Of a stretch of 64,000 bases of DNA, positions 45,333 through 54,021 are shown in pieces (position 1 is the first letter of the stretch; every line of letters starts with the position of its first letter). Source of the stretch: Streptococcus sp. Its GTDB lineage: Bacteria > Bacillota > Bacilli > Lactobacillales > Streptococcaceae. The notes under the pieces are model-generated. The model ran no database searches and was not told the origin of the DNA. It saw nothing but the letters and a program-made list of their open reading frames with translations. The stretch is taken from positions 55,658 to 119,657 of the forward strand of contig JAUMZQ010000006.1 of NCBI GenBank assembly GCA_030528055.1, in the 5' to 3' direction. A program made the translations under genes and the position numbers.

Positions 45333-46142
45333 CTACTTTTTAAAATCATAATCTTTAGTAACTTCAATTTTTTCGATTTTAATTTCTGATTTTGGTTTAT
45401 CCTTTTCGTCTGTTTCTGTTGCCGCGATTTTATCAACAATGTCCATTCCTTCAATAACTTGTCCAAAAACAGTATAATTTCCTCCGTCAAGGGTAGGATT
45501 TCCTCCATTTTTGTAAGCTTCGATAATTTTAGAAGGGAAAGTCTGTGAATCTAACTGACTGGAAATATCTTTCTTATTTTGGTTAATGAAAAACTGACTA
45601 CCGTTGGTGTTTGGCCCAGCATTTGCCATCGAGATAGCTCCACGAATATTGTAGAGATAAGGAGAATATTCGTTCTTAAATCCACTTCCAGAATCAATCT
45701 TCGAATCTTTTCCTTTCCAAATAGATTCGCCACCTGTTCCATCTCCTTTTGGATCTCCTGTCTGAATCATGAAATCATTAATAACACGATGGAAAGTCAC
45801 TCCGTTATAGTAGCCTTCTTTTGCATGTGTCAGAAAGTTTTCTACTGCTAGTGGAGCATACTTTGGAAAAAGTTTAATGGTGATATCGCCTTCGGTAGTA
45901 GTAATTTTAGCTACCGCTTCTTCCTCACCAATGTCATTTGTTAGTTGTGGGAAGTAAGCATCCTTATTTTCCATGGCATCTTTAAATTGTTCACGTAATT
46001 TAGCAGTTTCAGCATCTTCAGAGCTGGAGTTGGTATTAGAAGTTTGCTGAGAAGAACTAGAGTCGATAATCGTACCATCTTTTCCAGAACAACCAGTTAA
46101 AATAAATCCAGTCAAGAGAGTAAGAATCAATAATTTTTTCAT
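45333..46142 (-). CDS. slrA: Cyclophilin-type peptidyl-prolyl isomerase lipoprotein (SlrA-like)
   Basis: This is a 269-residue lipoprotein; the start at 46142 (MKKLLIL) has AAAGG upstream, unlike the longer frame from 46166. The lipobox ends LTGC with Cys18. After a Ser-rich linker, the cyclophilin domain (about 70-260) shows VENFLTHAKEGYYNGVTFHR, GDPKGDGTGGESIW, SMANAGPNTNGSQFFI and VFGQVIEGMDIVDKI. It closely follows pneumococcal SlrA, a surface foldase involved in secretion and colonisation. It is a single gene with divergent PspC on the other side. Confidence 0.93.
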   Translation of the reverse strand: MKKLLILTLLTGFILTGCSGKDGTIIDSSSSQQTSNTNSSSEDAETAKLREQFKDAMENKDAYFPQLTNDIGEEEAVAKITTTEGDITIKLFPKYAPLAVENFLTHAKEGYYNGVTFHRVINDFMIQTGDPKGDGTGGESIWKGKDSKIDSGSGFKNEYSPYLYNIRGAISMANAGPNTNGSQFFINQNKKDISSQLDSQTFPSKIIEAYKNGGNPTLDGGNYTVFGQVIEGMDIVDKIAATETDEKDKPKSEIKIEKIEVTKDYDFKK

Positions 46143-46308
46143 GACAGACCTTTCTGAAATAAGCATTTAATATTACTAATAGTGTACTATAATTAAGTTC
46201 TTTTTTCAAATGTATGAATATTTAGACTTTTTTTATTAAAAAAGGGTTGAGATGTTCAAAAAAATATGGTAAAATAAAGCTATCAAAAAAAGTAAGGAGT
46301 TTTTCTAC

Positions 46309-46524
46309 ATGGAAAAAAGACTGACAAGAGATGTTAAGAATAAGAAAATTGCTGGGGTTTGTGCCGGAATTGCAAACTATTATAATATCGATCCTACACT
46401 CATACGAGTTCTTTGGATTGTATCTGTAGTTTTTGCCGGAGGAGGAGTATTGGCTTATCTACTTTGTTGGTTTTTAATTCCTGAAGATACAAGTTCAACT
46501 GATGATGTTGTCAGTGAACAATAG
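46309..46524 (+). CDS. PspC domain protein
   Basis: This 71-residue protein has the PspC pattern KKIAGVCAGIANYYNIDPTLIRVLW at its first half and a membrane helix at about 35-57 (VSVVFAGGGVLAYLLCWFLIP). The tail is short and acidic. PspC proteins act in phage-shock-like envelope stress responses; stand-alone forms in streptococci are unstudied. AAGGAG is upstream. It is monocistronic and closed by a terminator. Confidence 0.85.
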   Translation: MEKRLTRDVKNKKIAGVCAGIANYYNIDPTLIRVLWIVSVVFAGGGVLAYLLCWFLIPEDTSSTDDVVSEQ

Positions 46525-46526
46525 TA

Positions 46527-46567
46527 AAAAGAGAATCTAGATTTTTTTACAATCTAGGTTCTTTTTT
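46527..46567 (+). terminator. Terminator after the PspC gene
   Basis: AAGAGAATCTAGATT pairs with AATCTAGGTTCTT, then a T-run. Confidence 0.8.
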
Positions 46568-46678
46568 ATTATAAATTTTCTTACAAGAAAAGTGTTACAA
46601 TGCAGGAATTATTTATCTCAAATAGTTGCTGGATGGAAGCTGAAGTTTAATCCTCTCCGTACAAATTTTGTTCAATTA

Positions 46679-46687
46679 TGTTATAAT
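46679..46687 (+). promoter_or_regulatory. Extended -10 immediately before ftsK
   Basis: TGTTATAAT ends 7 bases before the ATG at 46695, so a transcript starting here would have almost no leader. The same layout occurs at rsmH. Confidence 0.35.
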
Positions 46688-46694
46688 GAAAGGT

Positions 46695-48968
46695 ATGGCA
46701 AATAAGAAAAGTAATAAGAAAGGTCGCACAACTAGACGACCAACAAAAGCAGAATTAGAAAGACAAAAAGCGATAAAAAGGATGATTGTCACATTTGTTT
46801 GGGCTATTATTCTTTTATTTGCTATGTTCAAATTAGGAGCATTTGGTGTTACTATTTATAATCTAGTTAGAATGTTTGTAGGAAGTTTGGCATACCTTGC
46901 GATTTTAGCCAACTTATTTTACCTATTTTTCTTTAAATGGGTTCACAAACACGAAGGAATTTTATCTGGTTTTATTAGTTTTTTTCTAGGATTGAGTCTT
47001 ATTTTTCAAGCGTATTTTGTAAACCTTCTTAGTTTGAAAGGGCAAGTTTTATCAACCACTCTATTGCGAATATGGGCAGATCTTACTTCATTTAAAGTCC
47101 AGTCATTTGCTGGTGGTGGTTTGATTGGAGGACTTCTCTACGCCCCCATTTCTTTCTTACTTTCCAATATTGGATCGTATTTTTTCGGAATTTTATTATT
47201 GTGTTTGGGTGCTCTGTTGATGAGTCCTTGGTCCATTTATGATATCGCTGAAAAAGTTAGTGAACAAATTAAAAAATGGAATCAAAAAAGAGAAGAAAAG
47301 CGTCAGCAACGCTTTCTAGAAAAAGAAGCATTAGCTGCTCAAGAAGCCATGAAAGCTATTGAAGTAGACGATAATGCCGTTGAAGATGCAAATTGGTTCG
47401 AAGAAGATTTTCCAGATTCTGTGATAGTCGAAGATGAATCTGACAATGAAATTCATCCTCCCCATTCTCCTAGTTCCCAAAATCAGATAAATGATGAACT
47501 TGAGGAAGATTTTGATGTAGAAGTTGATTTTGAAGCAAAAGAAACTTCGGATTATAAATTGCCGACAATCAATCTTTTTGCTCCAAATAAACCCAAAAAT
47601 CAATCAAAAGAAAAGAAGATTGTCCGAGATAATATCAAAATTTTAGAAGAAACTTTTGCTAGTTTTGGGATTCGAGTAGCAGTGGAAAGAGCTGAGATTG
47701 GTCCTTCTGTCACCAAATATGAAATTAAACCAGCTGTAGGGGTGCGTGTTAATCGGATATCTAATTTGGCTGATGATTTAGCTCTGGCACTTGCTGCAAA
47801 GGATGTTCGTATTGAGGCACCTATTCCAGGGAAATCTTTAATTGGAATTGAAGTGCCTAACTCAGAAATCGCTACGGTAACTTTTCGTGAATTGTGGGAG
47901 CAATCAAAAACAGATGATAGCAAACTTCTTGAAATTCCTCTTGGGAAAGCTGTCAATGGTTCTGTGCGTTCATTTGACTTGGCTAAAATGCCTCATTTAT
48001 TGGTCGCAGGTTCTACAGGTTCAGGAAAATCAGTAGCAGTTAATGGGATTATTTCGAGTATTTTGATGAAAGCCAAACCAGATCAAGTCAAGTTTATGAT
48101 GGTCGATCCTAAAATGGTTGAATTATCGGTTTACAACGACATTCCTCACTTATTGATTCCAGTAGTGACAAATCCTCGCAAGGCTAGTAGAGCTTTACAA
48201 AAAGTAGTGGATGAAATGGAAAATCGTTATGAACTATTTTCAAAGGTTGGAGCTAGAAATATTGCAGGGTATAATGCTAAAGTAGCTGAATATAATGCAC
48301 AATCTGAATACAAAGAAGTCCCTTTGCCACTTATTGTGGTGATTGTGGATGAATTGGCTGATTTGATGATGGTAGCTAGTAAAGAAGTGGAAGATGCCAT
48401 TATTCGTTTAGGACAGAAAGCTAGAGCTGCTGGGATTCATATGATTTTAGCAACCCAACGTCCGTCGGTAGATGTCATATCTGGTTTAATAAAAGCCAAT
48501 GTACCGTCGCGAATTGCTTTTGCTGTTTCTAGTGGTACAGATAGTCGTACGATTTTGGATGAAAATGGTGCTGAGAAACTCTTGGGACGGGGAGATATGT
48601 TATTCAAACCGATTGATGAAAATCATCCTGTTCGCTTGCAAGGATCCTTTATATCTGATGAAGATGTTGAACGCATTGTTTCTTTCATAAAAAATCAAGC
48701 CAAAGCTGATTATGATGATAGTTTTGATCCAGGAGAAGTATCTGAAAGTGATATGGATTCTACAATGGGTGGTGATGAAGGAGATCCTTTATTTGAAGAA
48801 GCAAAAGCTCTGGTGATTGAAACACAGAAAGCTAGTGCTTCCATGATTCAACGACGTTTATCAGTTGGTTTTAACAGAGCAACACGCTTGATGGAAGAAT
48901 TAGAGATGGCAGGTGTTATTGGACCAGCTGAGGGAACAAAACCTAGAAAGGTTTTACAAACAAACTAA
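46695..48968 (+). CDS. ftsK: DNA translocase FtsK/SpoIIIE
   Basis: This protein has about 757 residues. The start at 46695 ([10 protein letters not shown]) is where pneumococcal FtsK begins; ATG at 46686 and TTG at 46668 would add 3-9 residues. Four helices lie in the N-terminal 170 residues, then a charged linker. The motor domain has Walker A GSTGSGKS at 439-446 and Walker [11 protein letters not shown]. The C-terminal gamma winged helix is [19 protein letters not shown]. It pumps chromosomal DNA through the septum. Confidence 0.95.
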   Translation: MANKKSNKKGRTTRRPTKAELERQKAIKRMIVTFVWAIILLFAMFKLGAFGVTIYNLVRMFVGSLAYLAILANLFYLFFFKWVHKHEGILSGFISFFLGLSLIFQAYFVNLLSLKGQVLSTTLLRIWADLTSFKVQSFAGGGLIGGLLYAPISFLLSNIGSYFFGILLLCLGALLMSPWSIYDIAEKVSEQIKKWNQKREEKRQQRFLEKEALAAQEAMKAIEVDDNAVEDANWFEEDFPDSVIVEDESDNEIHPPHSPSSQNQINDELEEDFDVEVDFEAKETSDYKLPTINLFAPNKPKNQSKEKKIVRDNIKILEETFASFGIRVAVERAEIGPSVTKYEIKPAVGVRVNRISNLADDLALALAAKDVRIEAPIPGKSLIGIEVPNSEIATVTFRELWEQSKTDDSKLLEIPLGKAVNGSVRSFDLAKMPHLLVAGSTGSGKSVAVNGIISSILMKAKPDQVKFMMVDPKMVELSVYNDIPHLLIPVVTNPRKASRALQKVVDEMENRYELFSKVGARNIAGYNAKVAEYNAQSEYKEVPLPLIVVIVDELADLMMVASKEVEDAIIRLGQKARAAGIHMILATQRPSVDVISGLIKANVPSRIAFAVSSGTDSRTILDENGAEKLLGRGDMLFKPIDENHPVRLQGSFISDEDVERIVSFIKNQAKADYDDSFDPGEVSESDMDSTMGGDEGDPLFEEAKALVIETQKASASMIQRRLSVGFNRATRLMEELEMAGVIGPAEGTKPRKVLQTN

Positions 48969-49016
48969 AATAAGTTTGATGACCTAACGGAAAATTTAAA
49001 AAATAATGAGGTAGCT

Positions 49017-49403
49017 ATGAAATTTGAAAGTATTCATCACATCGCTATTATCGGCAGTAATTATGAAAGAACAAAAGAATTCTATGTTGATAAATTAGGT
49101 TTTGAGATGATAGATAGTTATCATCGTCCTGAAAAAAATGATATTCTATTCAATGTTCGTTCTGGAAATTTAGTATTGGAAATTTTTATTAAAGAAGATG
49201 CACCTCAGCGTCCAAAGTTACCTAATCCTGAACATACTGGTTTGCGCCATCTAGCCTTTCATGTAGAAGATGTAGAATCAGTACTAAAAGAGTTTGACCA
49301 TTTGAATATCTTGCATACAGAACTAAGATATGATGATTTCAATGGGAAGAAAATGACATTTTTCTTTGATCCAGATGGTCTTCCCTTGGAACTTCATGAA
49401 TAA
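49017..49403 (+). CDS. VOC family protein (glyoxalase-like)
   Basis: This is a 128-residue VOC fold of two beta-alpha-beta-beta-beta units. Metal-ligand-like residues are visible: His in SIHHIAI near 6, Glu in VLEIF near 60, His in LRHLAFHVEDV near 78 and Glu in LPLELHE at the end. This is the layout of glyoxalase I relatives (lactoylglutathione lyase-like). Streptococci lack abundant glutathione in many species, so the real substrate is open. AGGTAG precedes the ATG, and a terminator follows. Confidence 0.85.
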   Translation: MKFESIHHIAIIGSNYERTKEFYVDKLGFEMIDSYHRPEKNDILFNVRSGNLVLEIFIKEDAPQRPKLPNPEHTGLRHLAFHVEDVESVLKEFDHLNILHTELRYDDFNGKKMTFFFDPDGLPLELHE

Positions 49404-49413
49404 AAAAAATATA

Positions 49414-49459
49414 AAAACAAATGATTCTTCTAAAATCAGAAAAATTCATTTGTTTTTTT
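49414..49459 (+). terminator. Terminator after the VOC gene
   Basis: AAAACAAATGA pairs with TCATTTGTTTT, and a T-run follows. A second hairpin at 49504-49528 (AAACCAC/GTGGTTT) may close the convergent DUF3397 gene. Confidence 0.75.
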
Positions 49460-49558
49460 AGTATGCGAGTTTAGTCCATTTCATATATTGGTGTCCATCA
49501 AATAAACCACCCATAGAATGAGTGGTTTGTACTGATTTTTTAGAGAATGTAACTCTTT

Positions 49559-49906
49559 CTATAGAAACAAATTAATGACCATTGCTAGATACATAAAGAA
49601 AGTTAATAAAAATCCAGCTCTCCAAAAGAATTTGAAAAATTTGGCATAGTAAAAAACCCGTTTTCTTTTTAGAAAATAGATGCAGATAGCGATGGAGAGA
49701 ACAGAAAGGGCTAGACTTAGCTGTGGCAGTAAGCTGTGATAAAAAGCTTTGTCTGAAATGATATAAAATTCCACAATAAAAAGTGGAAATGATAAGTCCG
49801 CAAAATTAATTCCGATTTTTTTTAATCCAAAAATTCTAACAATAATAGCTGTTAGAATCAACGTCAAAAAAATAAATAGCACTGAAGCAATTTTTAATAA
49901 TGTCAT
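49559..49906 (-). CDS. DUF3397 family membrane protein
   Basis: This 115-residue protein has four hydrophobic segments (about 4-24, 35-52, 60-80 and 92-113), basic loops between them (KRKRVFYYAKFFK) and no catalytic motif. It matches the DUF3397 family of small streptococcal membrane proteins by pattern. It is convergent with the VOC gene and divergent from rplK. The function is unknown. Confidence 0.7.
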   Translation of the reverse strand: MTLLKIASVLFIFLTLILTAIIVRIFGLKKIGINFADLSFPLFIVEFYIISDKAFYHSLLPQLSLALSVLSIAICIYFLKRKRVFYYAKFFKFFWRAGFLLTFFMYLAMVINLFL

Positions 49907-49960
49907 GATTTTATTTTATCATAAAATGTTAAAAATGAAGCACTATTTTGATAATTTTTC

Positions 49961-49988
49961 TTGCATTCTGATAGGAATAATGTATAAT
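49961..49988 (+). promoter_or_regulatory. Promoter of rplK-rplA
   Basis: TTGCAT, a 16-base spacer and TATAAT; the transcript would start near 49995 and carry the L1-type leader hairpin. Confidence 0.75.
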
Positions 49989-50011
49989 AGAAAGGTATGC
50001 GAAAAGTATAC

Positions 50012-50052
50012 TTGTGGGAGGTAAAAATCTACTATTACCGCCAAAACCACAA
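50012..50052 (+). promoter_or_regulatory. L1-binding leader element before rplK
   Basis: TTGTGG-GA-GGT pairs with ACC-GCCAAAA-CCACAA, leaving the asymmetric GA/GCCAAAA internal loop known from L1-binding sites in rRNA and in L11-operon leaders. The ribosome binding site AAAGGAGG lies just after, so bound L1 could block translation of rplK. This is autogenous control by analogy with E. coli and Firmicute L1 leaders. Confidence 0.75.
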
Positions 50053-50066
50053 AGGAGGATTTAAAA

Positions 50067-50492
50067 ATGGCTAAAAAAGTCGAAAAACTTGTTAAATTAC
50101 AAATCCCTGCTGGTAAAGCAACACCAGCTCCACCAGTTGGACCAGCACTTGGTCAAGCAGGGATTAATATCATGGGCTTTACAAAAGAATTTAATGCCCG
50201 CACAGCTGATCAAGCTGGTATGATTATTCCAGTTGTCATTTCAGTGTACGAAGACAAATCATTTACTTTCATTACTAAAACGCCGCCAGCTGCAGTATTG
50301 TTGAAAAAAGCTGCAGGAGTTGAAAAAGGTTCTGGTGAACCCAACAAAACGAAAGTTGCAACAGTTACTCGTGCTCAAGTACAAGAAATTGCTGAAACTA
50401 AGATGCCAGATTTGAACGCATCAGATATTGATTCTGCAATGCGTATGATTGAAGGTACTGCTCGTTCTATGGGATTCACTGTTGTTGACTAA
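50067..50492 (+). CDS. rplK: 50S ribosomal protein L11
   Basis: This 141-residue protein is the standard L11. Residues 1-70 carry [28 protein letters not shown], the thiostrepton- and GTPase-centre-facing part. The C-terminal RNA-binding half holds [23 protein letters not shown] and [13 protein letters not shown]. It binds 23S rRNA at the factor-binding centre and is needed for RelA-type stringent sensing. AGGAGG precedes the ATG. It is first in a two-gene operon with rplA. Confidence 0.98.
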   Translation: MAKKVEKLVKLQIPAGKATPAPPVGPALGQAGINIMGFTKEFNARTADQAGMIIPVVISVYEDKSFTFITKTPPAAVLLKKAAGVEKGSGEPNKTKVATVTRAQVQEIAETKMPDLNASDIDSAMRMIEGTARSMGFTVVD

Positions 50493-50548
50493 TCAATAAC
50501 AAATACCCCCAAGATAACCCGCAAGACTTCATCATTTCGAGAAGTGAC

Positions 50549-50575
50549 GTGGGAGATGAAAATCGATTGAACCAC
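50549..50575 (+). promoter_or_regulatory. Second L1-binding-like element between rplK and rplA
   Basis: GTGG-GA-GAT pairs with ATC-GATTGAA-CCAC, the same scheme as the rplK leader element at 50012-50052: a GTGG/CCAC outer stem, a GA bulge opposite seven bases, and an inner three-pair stem. It lies just before the rplA ribosome binding site AGGAG. Confidence 0.65.
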
Positions 50576-50593
50576 TTACAAGGAGAATTTAAA

Positions 50594-51283
50594 ATGGCTA
50601 AAAAAAGTAAACAACTTCGTGCTGCACTTGAAAAAATTGACAGCACAAAAGCATACAGCGTTGAAGAAGCTGTAGCGCTAGCAAAGGAAACAAACTTTGC
50701 AAAATTTGATGCAACAGTAGAAGTTGCATATAATTTGAATATTGACGTAAAAAAAGCAGATCAACAAATCCGCGGAGCGATGGTTCTTCCTAATGGAACT
50801 GGTAAAACACAACGCGTTCTTGTTTTTGCACGTGGTGCAAAAGCTGAAGAAGCAAAAGCTGCAGGAGCAGATTTTGTCGGTGAAGATGATCTCGTTGCTA
50901 AAATTAACGATGGATGGTTAGACTTTGATGTAGTAATTGCTACTCCAGATATGATGGCACTTGTTGGACGTTTGGGACGTGTTCTTGGACCTCGTAACTT
51001 GATGCCAAATCCAAAAACGGGTACAGTAACTATGGATGTTGCAAAGGCAGTTGAAGAATCTAAAGGTGGTAAAATTACTTATCGTGCAGATCGTGCAGGT
51101 AATGTACAAGCTATCATTGGTAAAGTATCATTTGATGCAGATAAATTAGTTGAAAATTTCAAAGCATTCAACGATACGATTCAAAAAGCAAAACCAGCTA
51201 CTGCTAAAGGAACATATGTGACTAACTTATCTATCACAACAACACAAGGACCTGGTATCAAGGTTGATGTGAGTTCACTTTAA
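50594..51283 (+). CDS. rplA: 50S ribosomal protein L1
   Basis: This 229-residue protein starts at the ATG at 50594 (MAKKSKQLR), with AAGGAG upstream; the longer frame from 50549 runs through the RNA element and is rejected. Signature blocks [14 protein letters not shown] near 70, [25 protein letters not shown] near 125-150 and [14 protein letters not shown] are present. It binds the 23S L1 stalk and, in many bacteria, its own operon mRNA. Two L1-like RNA sites in this operon fit that role. Confidence 0.97.
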   Translation: MAKKSKQLRAALEKIDSTKAYSVEEAVALAKETNFAKFDATVEVAYNLNIDVKKADQQIRGAMVLPNGTGKTQRVLVFARGAKAEEAKAAGADFVGEDDLVAKINDGWLDFDVVIATPDMMALVGRLGRVLGPRNLMPNPKTGTVTMDVAKAVEESKGGKITYRADRAGNVQAIIGKVSFDADKLVENFKAFNDTIQKAKPATAKGTYVTNLSITTTQGPGIKVDVSSL

Positions 51284-51294
51284 AAATTTAATCT

Positions 51295-51322
51295 AGAGGG
51301 CTGCTACAGCCCTCTTTCTTTA
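51295..51322 (+). terminator. Terminator after rplA
   Basis: AGAGGGCTG pairs perfectly with CAGCCCTCT around a 3-base loop, then TTCTTT. Confidence 0.9.
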
Positions 51323-51416
51323 TGGAAATGCTATTTTATTTGAACATTGAACAAATGTTTTCTTTTGAATACAGTAAAATGAATGAGAAACTAGTAAAAT
51401 TAAATGTTAGAAAATA

Positions 51417-51446
51417 TTGTATATAAAATTGAATTTATGGTAAAAT
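51417..51446 (+). promoter_or_regulatory. Promoter of pyrH-frr
   Basis: TTGTAT, an 18-base spacer and TAAAAT, with extended -10 TG. It is 26 bases before the ATG. Confidence 0.55.
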
Positions 51447-51472
51447 AGTACAGACAAATAAGGAGTGTAAAA

Positions 51473-52198
51473 ATGGTAGAAGCTAAATATAAACGGATTT
51501 TAATCAAGCTATCAGGCGAAGCTTTGGCTGGGGAACGTGGTGTTGGAATTAATATTCCCACAGTGCAAAAAATGGCCGAAGAGATTAAAGAAGTTCATGA
51601 TTTAGGGATTGAGATAGCCCTTGTGATTGGCGGAGGTAACCTCTGGAGAGGAGAACCAGCAGCAGAAGCCGGCATGGATCGTGTTCAAGCTGATTATACT
51701 GGGATGCTCGGGACAGTTATGAATGCTTTGGTAATGGCAGACTCTTTGCAAAATGTAGGTGTGGACACTCGTGTGCAATCTGCTATTGCTATGCAACAAG
51801 TTGCAGAGCCCTATATTCGTGGTCGTGCCTTACGTCATTTAGAAAAAGGACGCATTGTTATCTTTGGTGCTGGAATCGGTTCACCCTACTTTTCTACAGA
51901 TACTACTGCCGCTTTGAGAGCAGCAGAAATTGAAGCAGATGCTATTCTAATGGCTAAAAATGGTGTAGATGGCGTATATAATGCTGATCCAAATAAGGAT
52001 GAAACCGCAGTGAAATTTGATGAATTAACTCATCGAGATGTGATTAATAAAGGTCTTCGTATCATGGACTCAACTGCCTCAACTCTTTCAATGGACAATG
52101 ACATTGACTTGGTTGTGTTCAACATGAATGAGACTGGAAACATAAAACGTGTTGTTTTTGGTGAGCAGATTGGAACGACTGTATCAAACAACCTATAA
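51473..52198 (+). CDS. pyrH: UMP kinase
   Basis: This 241-residue protein is of the amino acid kinase fold, unlike eukaryotic UMP kinases. Phosphate loop KLSGEALAG at 9-17, [10 protein letters not shown] near 50, [10 protein letters not shown] and the [13 protein letters not shown] segment near 162 are typical. It phosphorylates UMP to UDP and is activated by GTP in Gram-positives. It is coupled with frr, 15 bases on, as in most Firmicutes. Confidence 0.97.
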   Translation: MVEAKYKRILIKLSGEALAGERGVGINIPTVQKMAEEIKEVHDLGIEIALVIGGGNLWRGEPAAEAGMDRVQADYTGMLGTVMNALVMADSLQNVGVDTRVQSAIAMQQVAEPYIRGRALRHLEKGRIVIFGAGIGSPYFSTDTTAALRAAEIEADAILMAKNGVDGVYNADPNKDETAVKFDELTHRDVINKGLRIMDSTASTLSMDNDIDLVVFNMNETGNIKRVVFGEQIGTTVSNNL

Positions 52199-52213
52199 AT
52201 AAGGAGAAGATAA

Positions 52214-52771
52214 ATGACAAATGCAATTGTAGAAAAAGCAAAAGAGAGAATGACTCATTCCCACCAAAGTTTAGCACGTGAATTTGGGAGTATTCGAGCA
52301 GGTCGTGCCAATGCCAGTCTTTTAGATAGAATTACAGTGGAATATTACGGAGTAGATACACCGTTGAATCAAATTGCTTCTATCACAATTCCTGAAGCAC
52401 GAGTATTATTGGTAACGCCTTTTGATAAATCATCCATCAAAGATATTGAACGTTCTTTGAACGCATCTGATCTTGGTATTACACCAGCTAGTGATGCTTC
52501 TGTTATCCGCTTGGTAATTCCTGCTTTGACAGAAGAAACTCGTCGTGAACTTGCTAAAGAAGTGAAAAAAGTAGGGGAAAATTCTAAAGTTGCCATACGA
52601 AATATTCGCAGAGATGCTATGGATGAGGCTAAAAAGCAAGAAAAAGCAAAAGAAATCACAGAAGATGAACTAAAAAAACTTGAAAAAGATATCCAAAAAG
52701 TAACCGACGATGCGATTAAACACATTGATGAAATGACTGGTCATAAAGAAAAAGAACTTCTTGAAGTTTAA
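52214..52771 (+). CDS. frr: Ribosome recycling factor
   Basis: This 185-residue protein is of standard length. Family blocks are [18 protein letters not shown] near 25-42, [14 protein letters not shown] near 45-58, and the C-terminal [34 protein letters not shown], given here as three parts of one helix bundle. With EF-G it splits post-termination ribosomes. AAGGAG precedes the ATG. It is last in pyrH-frr, with a hairpin after it. Confidence 0.97.
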   Translation: MTNAIVEKAKERMTHSHQSLAREFGSIRAGRANASLLDRITVEYYGVDTPLNQIASITIPEARVLLVTPFDKSSIKDIERSLNASDLGITPASDASVIRLVIPALTEETRRELAKEVKKVGENSKVAIRNIRRDAMDEAKKQEKAKEITEDELKKLEKDIQKVTDDAIKHIDEMTGHKEKELLEV

Positions 52772-52827
52772 GCAGAAATTTCTTTATTTCAATGATGAAT
52801 GGCATAAAAGATGTTGGTTGGTAACCA

Positions 52828-52861
52828 AAGCTCAGTTAGTTTTCTAGCTGAGTTTCTTTTG
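52828..52861 (+). terminator. Terminator after frr
   Basis: AAGCTCAGTTAG pairs with CTAGCTGAGTTT around a 4-base loop, followed by a T-rich run. The stem resembles the one at 39532-39554. Confidence 0.8.
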
Positions 52862-52880
52862 AAACGATAGAAAGAATAAT

Positions 52881-53735
52881 ATGAATTTAAACCTTGCGAC
52901 TTATATTACTGGTCTTGTGACGGACGAAAATGATCGGTTTTATTTTATTCAAAAAGACGGGCAAACTTATGGTCTCTCTAAGACGGAAGGAGAGCATCAT
53001 TTAGGTGATTTGGTAAAGGGCTTTGCCTATACTGATATGAAGCAAAAACCTCGTTTGACTACTACGGAAGTAACGGCTACTCAAGAGCAGTTTGGTTGGG
53101 GGAGCGTTACAGAAGTTAGAAAAGATTTGGGAGTTTTTGTGGATACAGGTCTGCCAGATAAGCAAATTGTTGTGTCACTAGATGTTCTGCCAGAACTAAA
53201 AGAACTGTGGCCTAAAAAGGGTGATAAGTTGTATATTCGATTGGATGTTGATAAAAAAGATAGAATCTGGGGCTTATTAGCTTATCAAGAAGATTTTCAA
53301 AAACTAGCTCGTCCAGCTTATGATAATATGCAAAATCAAAATCTACCAGCCATTGTTTATCGTCTCAAGATGTCTGGTACATTTGTTTATCTTCCAGAGA
53401 ATAATATGCTTGGTTTTATTCATCCGAATGAACGCTATGTAGAACCGCGTCTCGGTCAAGTTTTAGATACTCGAGTGATTGGCTTTCGTGAAGTAGACAG
53501 AACTTTGAATTTATCCATTAAACCACGTTCTTTTGAAATGTTGGAAAATGATGCTCAAATGATTGTCACTTATTTAGAAAGTAATGGTGGATTCATGACT
53601 TTAAATGATAAATCGTCTCCAGAGGATATTCGAGCAATTTTTGGTATTTCAAAAGGACAATTTAAAAAAGCACTGGGAGGATTGATGAAAGCACATAAAA
53701 TCAAGCAAACTCAATCTGGAACAGAATTAATTTAG
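52881..53735 (+). CDS. cvfB: CvfB, S1-domain RNA-binding protein
   Basis: This 284-residue protein is of the CvfB/YitL family: three S1-like OB folds (about 1-60, 65-130 and 145-215; the third has MLGFIHPNERYVEPRLGQ) and a C-terminal winged helix with EDIRAIFGISKGQFKKALGGL. In S. aureus CvfB affects virulence gene expression through RNA binding; in pneumococcus it is less studied. Its place between frr and yozE is conserved. No strong ribosome binding site is seen beyond GAAAG. Confidence 0.88.
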   Translation: MNLNLATYITGLVTDENDRFYFIQKDGQTYGLSKTEGEHHLGDLVKGFAYTDMKQKPRLTTTEVTATQEQFGWGSVTEVRKDLGVFVDTGLPDKQIVVSLDVLPELKELWPKKGDKLYIRLDVDKKDRIWGLLAYQEDFQKLARPAYDNMQNQNLPAIVYRLKMSGTFVYLPENNMLGFIHPNERYVEPRLGQVLDTRVIGFREVDRTLNLSIKPRSFEMLENDAQMIVTYLESNGGFMTLNDKSSPEDIRAIFGISKGQFKKALGGLMKAHKIKQTQSGTELI

Positions 53736-53745
53736 GAAATAAAAA

Positions 53746-53961
53746 ATGAGAAAATCTTTTTATACTTAGTTGATGACAGAGCGAAATACTAAAAGTAATG
53801 CCTCAAAAGCTATTTTGGCAGACTTAGTTTTTCATGAACCAGCATTTCCCAAACATACAGATGATTTTGATGAAATCAGTCGTTATCTAGAGGAACACGC
53901 AAGTTTTTCGTTTAATTTAGGCGATTTTGATAGAATTTGGGATGAGTACCAATCGCATTAG
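53746..53961 (+). pseudogene. yozE: yozE-like gene with a premature TAG at codon 8
   Basis: From ATG 53746, with AGGA upstream, the frame reads MRKSFYT, then TAG (53767-53769), then [10 protein letters not shown] and on. YozE_SAM-like (DUF1250) homologues begin MRKSFYTWLMTERNPKSN, so TGG (Trp) has become TAG. Downstream the protein is intact to its end ([15 protein letters not shown]). A TTG and an ATG directly after the stop (53770 and 53773) could restart translation, giving 62-63 residues without the first helix turn. So the gene may be broken, leaky or re-initiated, or it may be a sequencing error. The family function is unknown. Confidence 0.75.
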
Positions 53962-54021
53962 ATTGTAGTCAAGTTGATAATGTGATAAATTAGATAAGAT
54001 GATAAGTGAGGAGTTGATTAT

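Noticed and set aside
50549-50593. 15-codon extension of L1
   Set aside because: It covers the RNA hairpin and lies before the proper AAGGAG and MAKKSK start.
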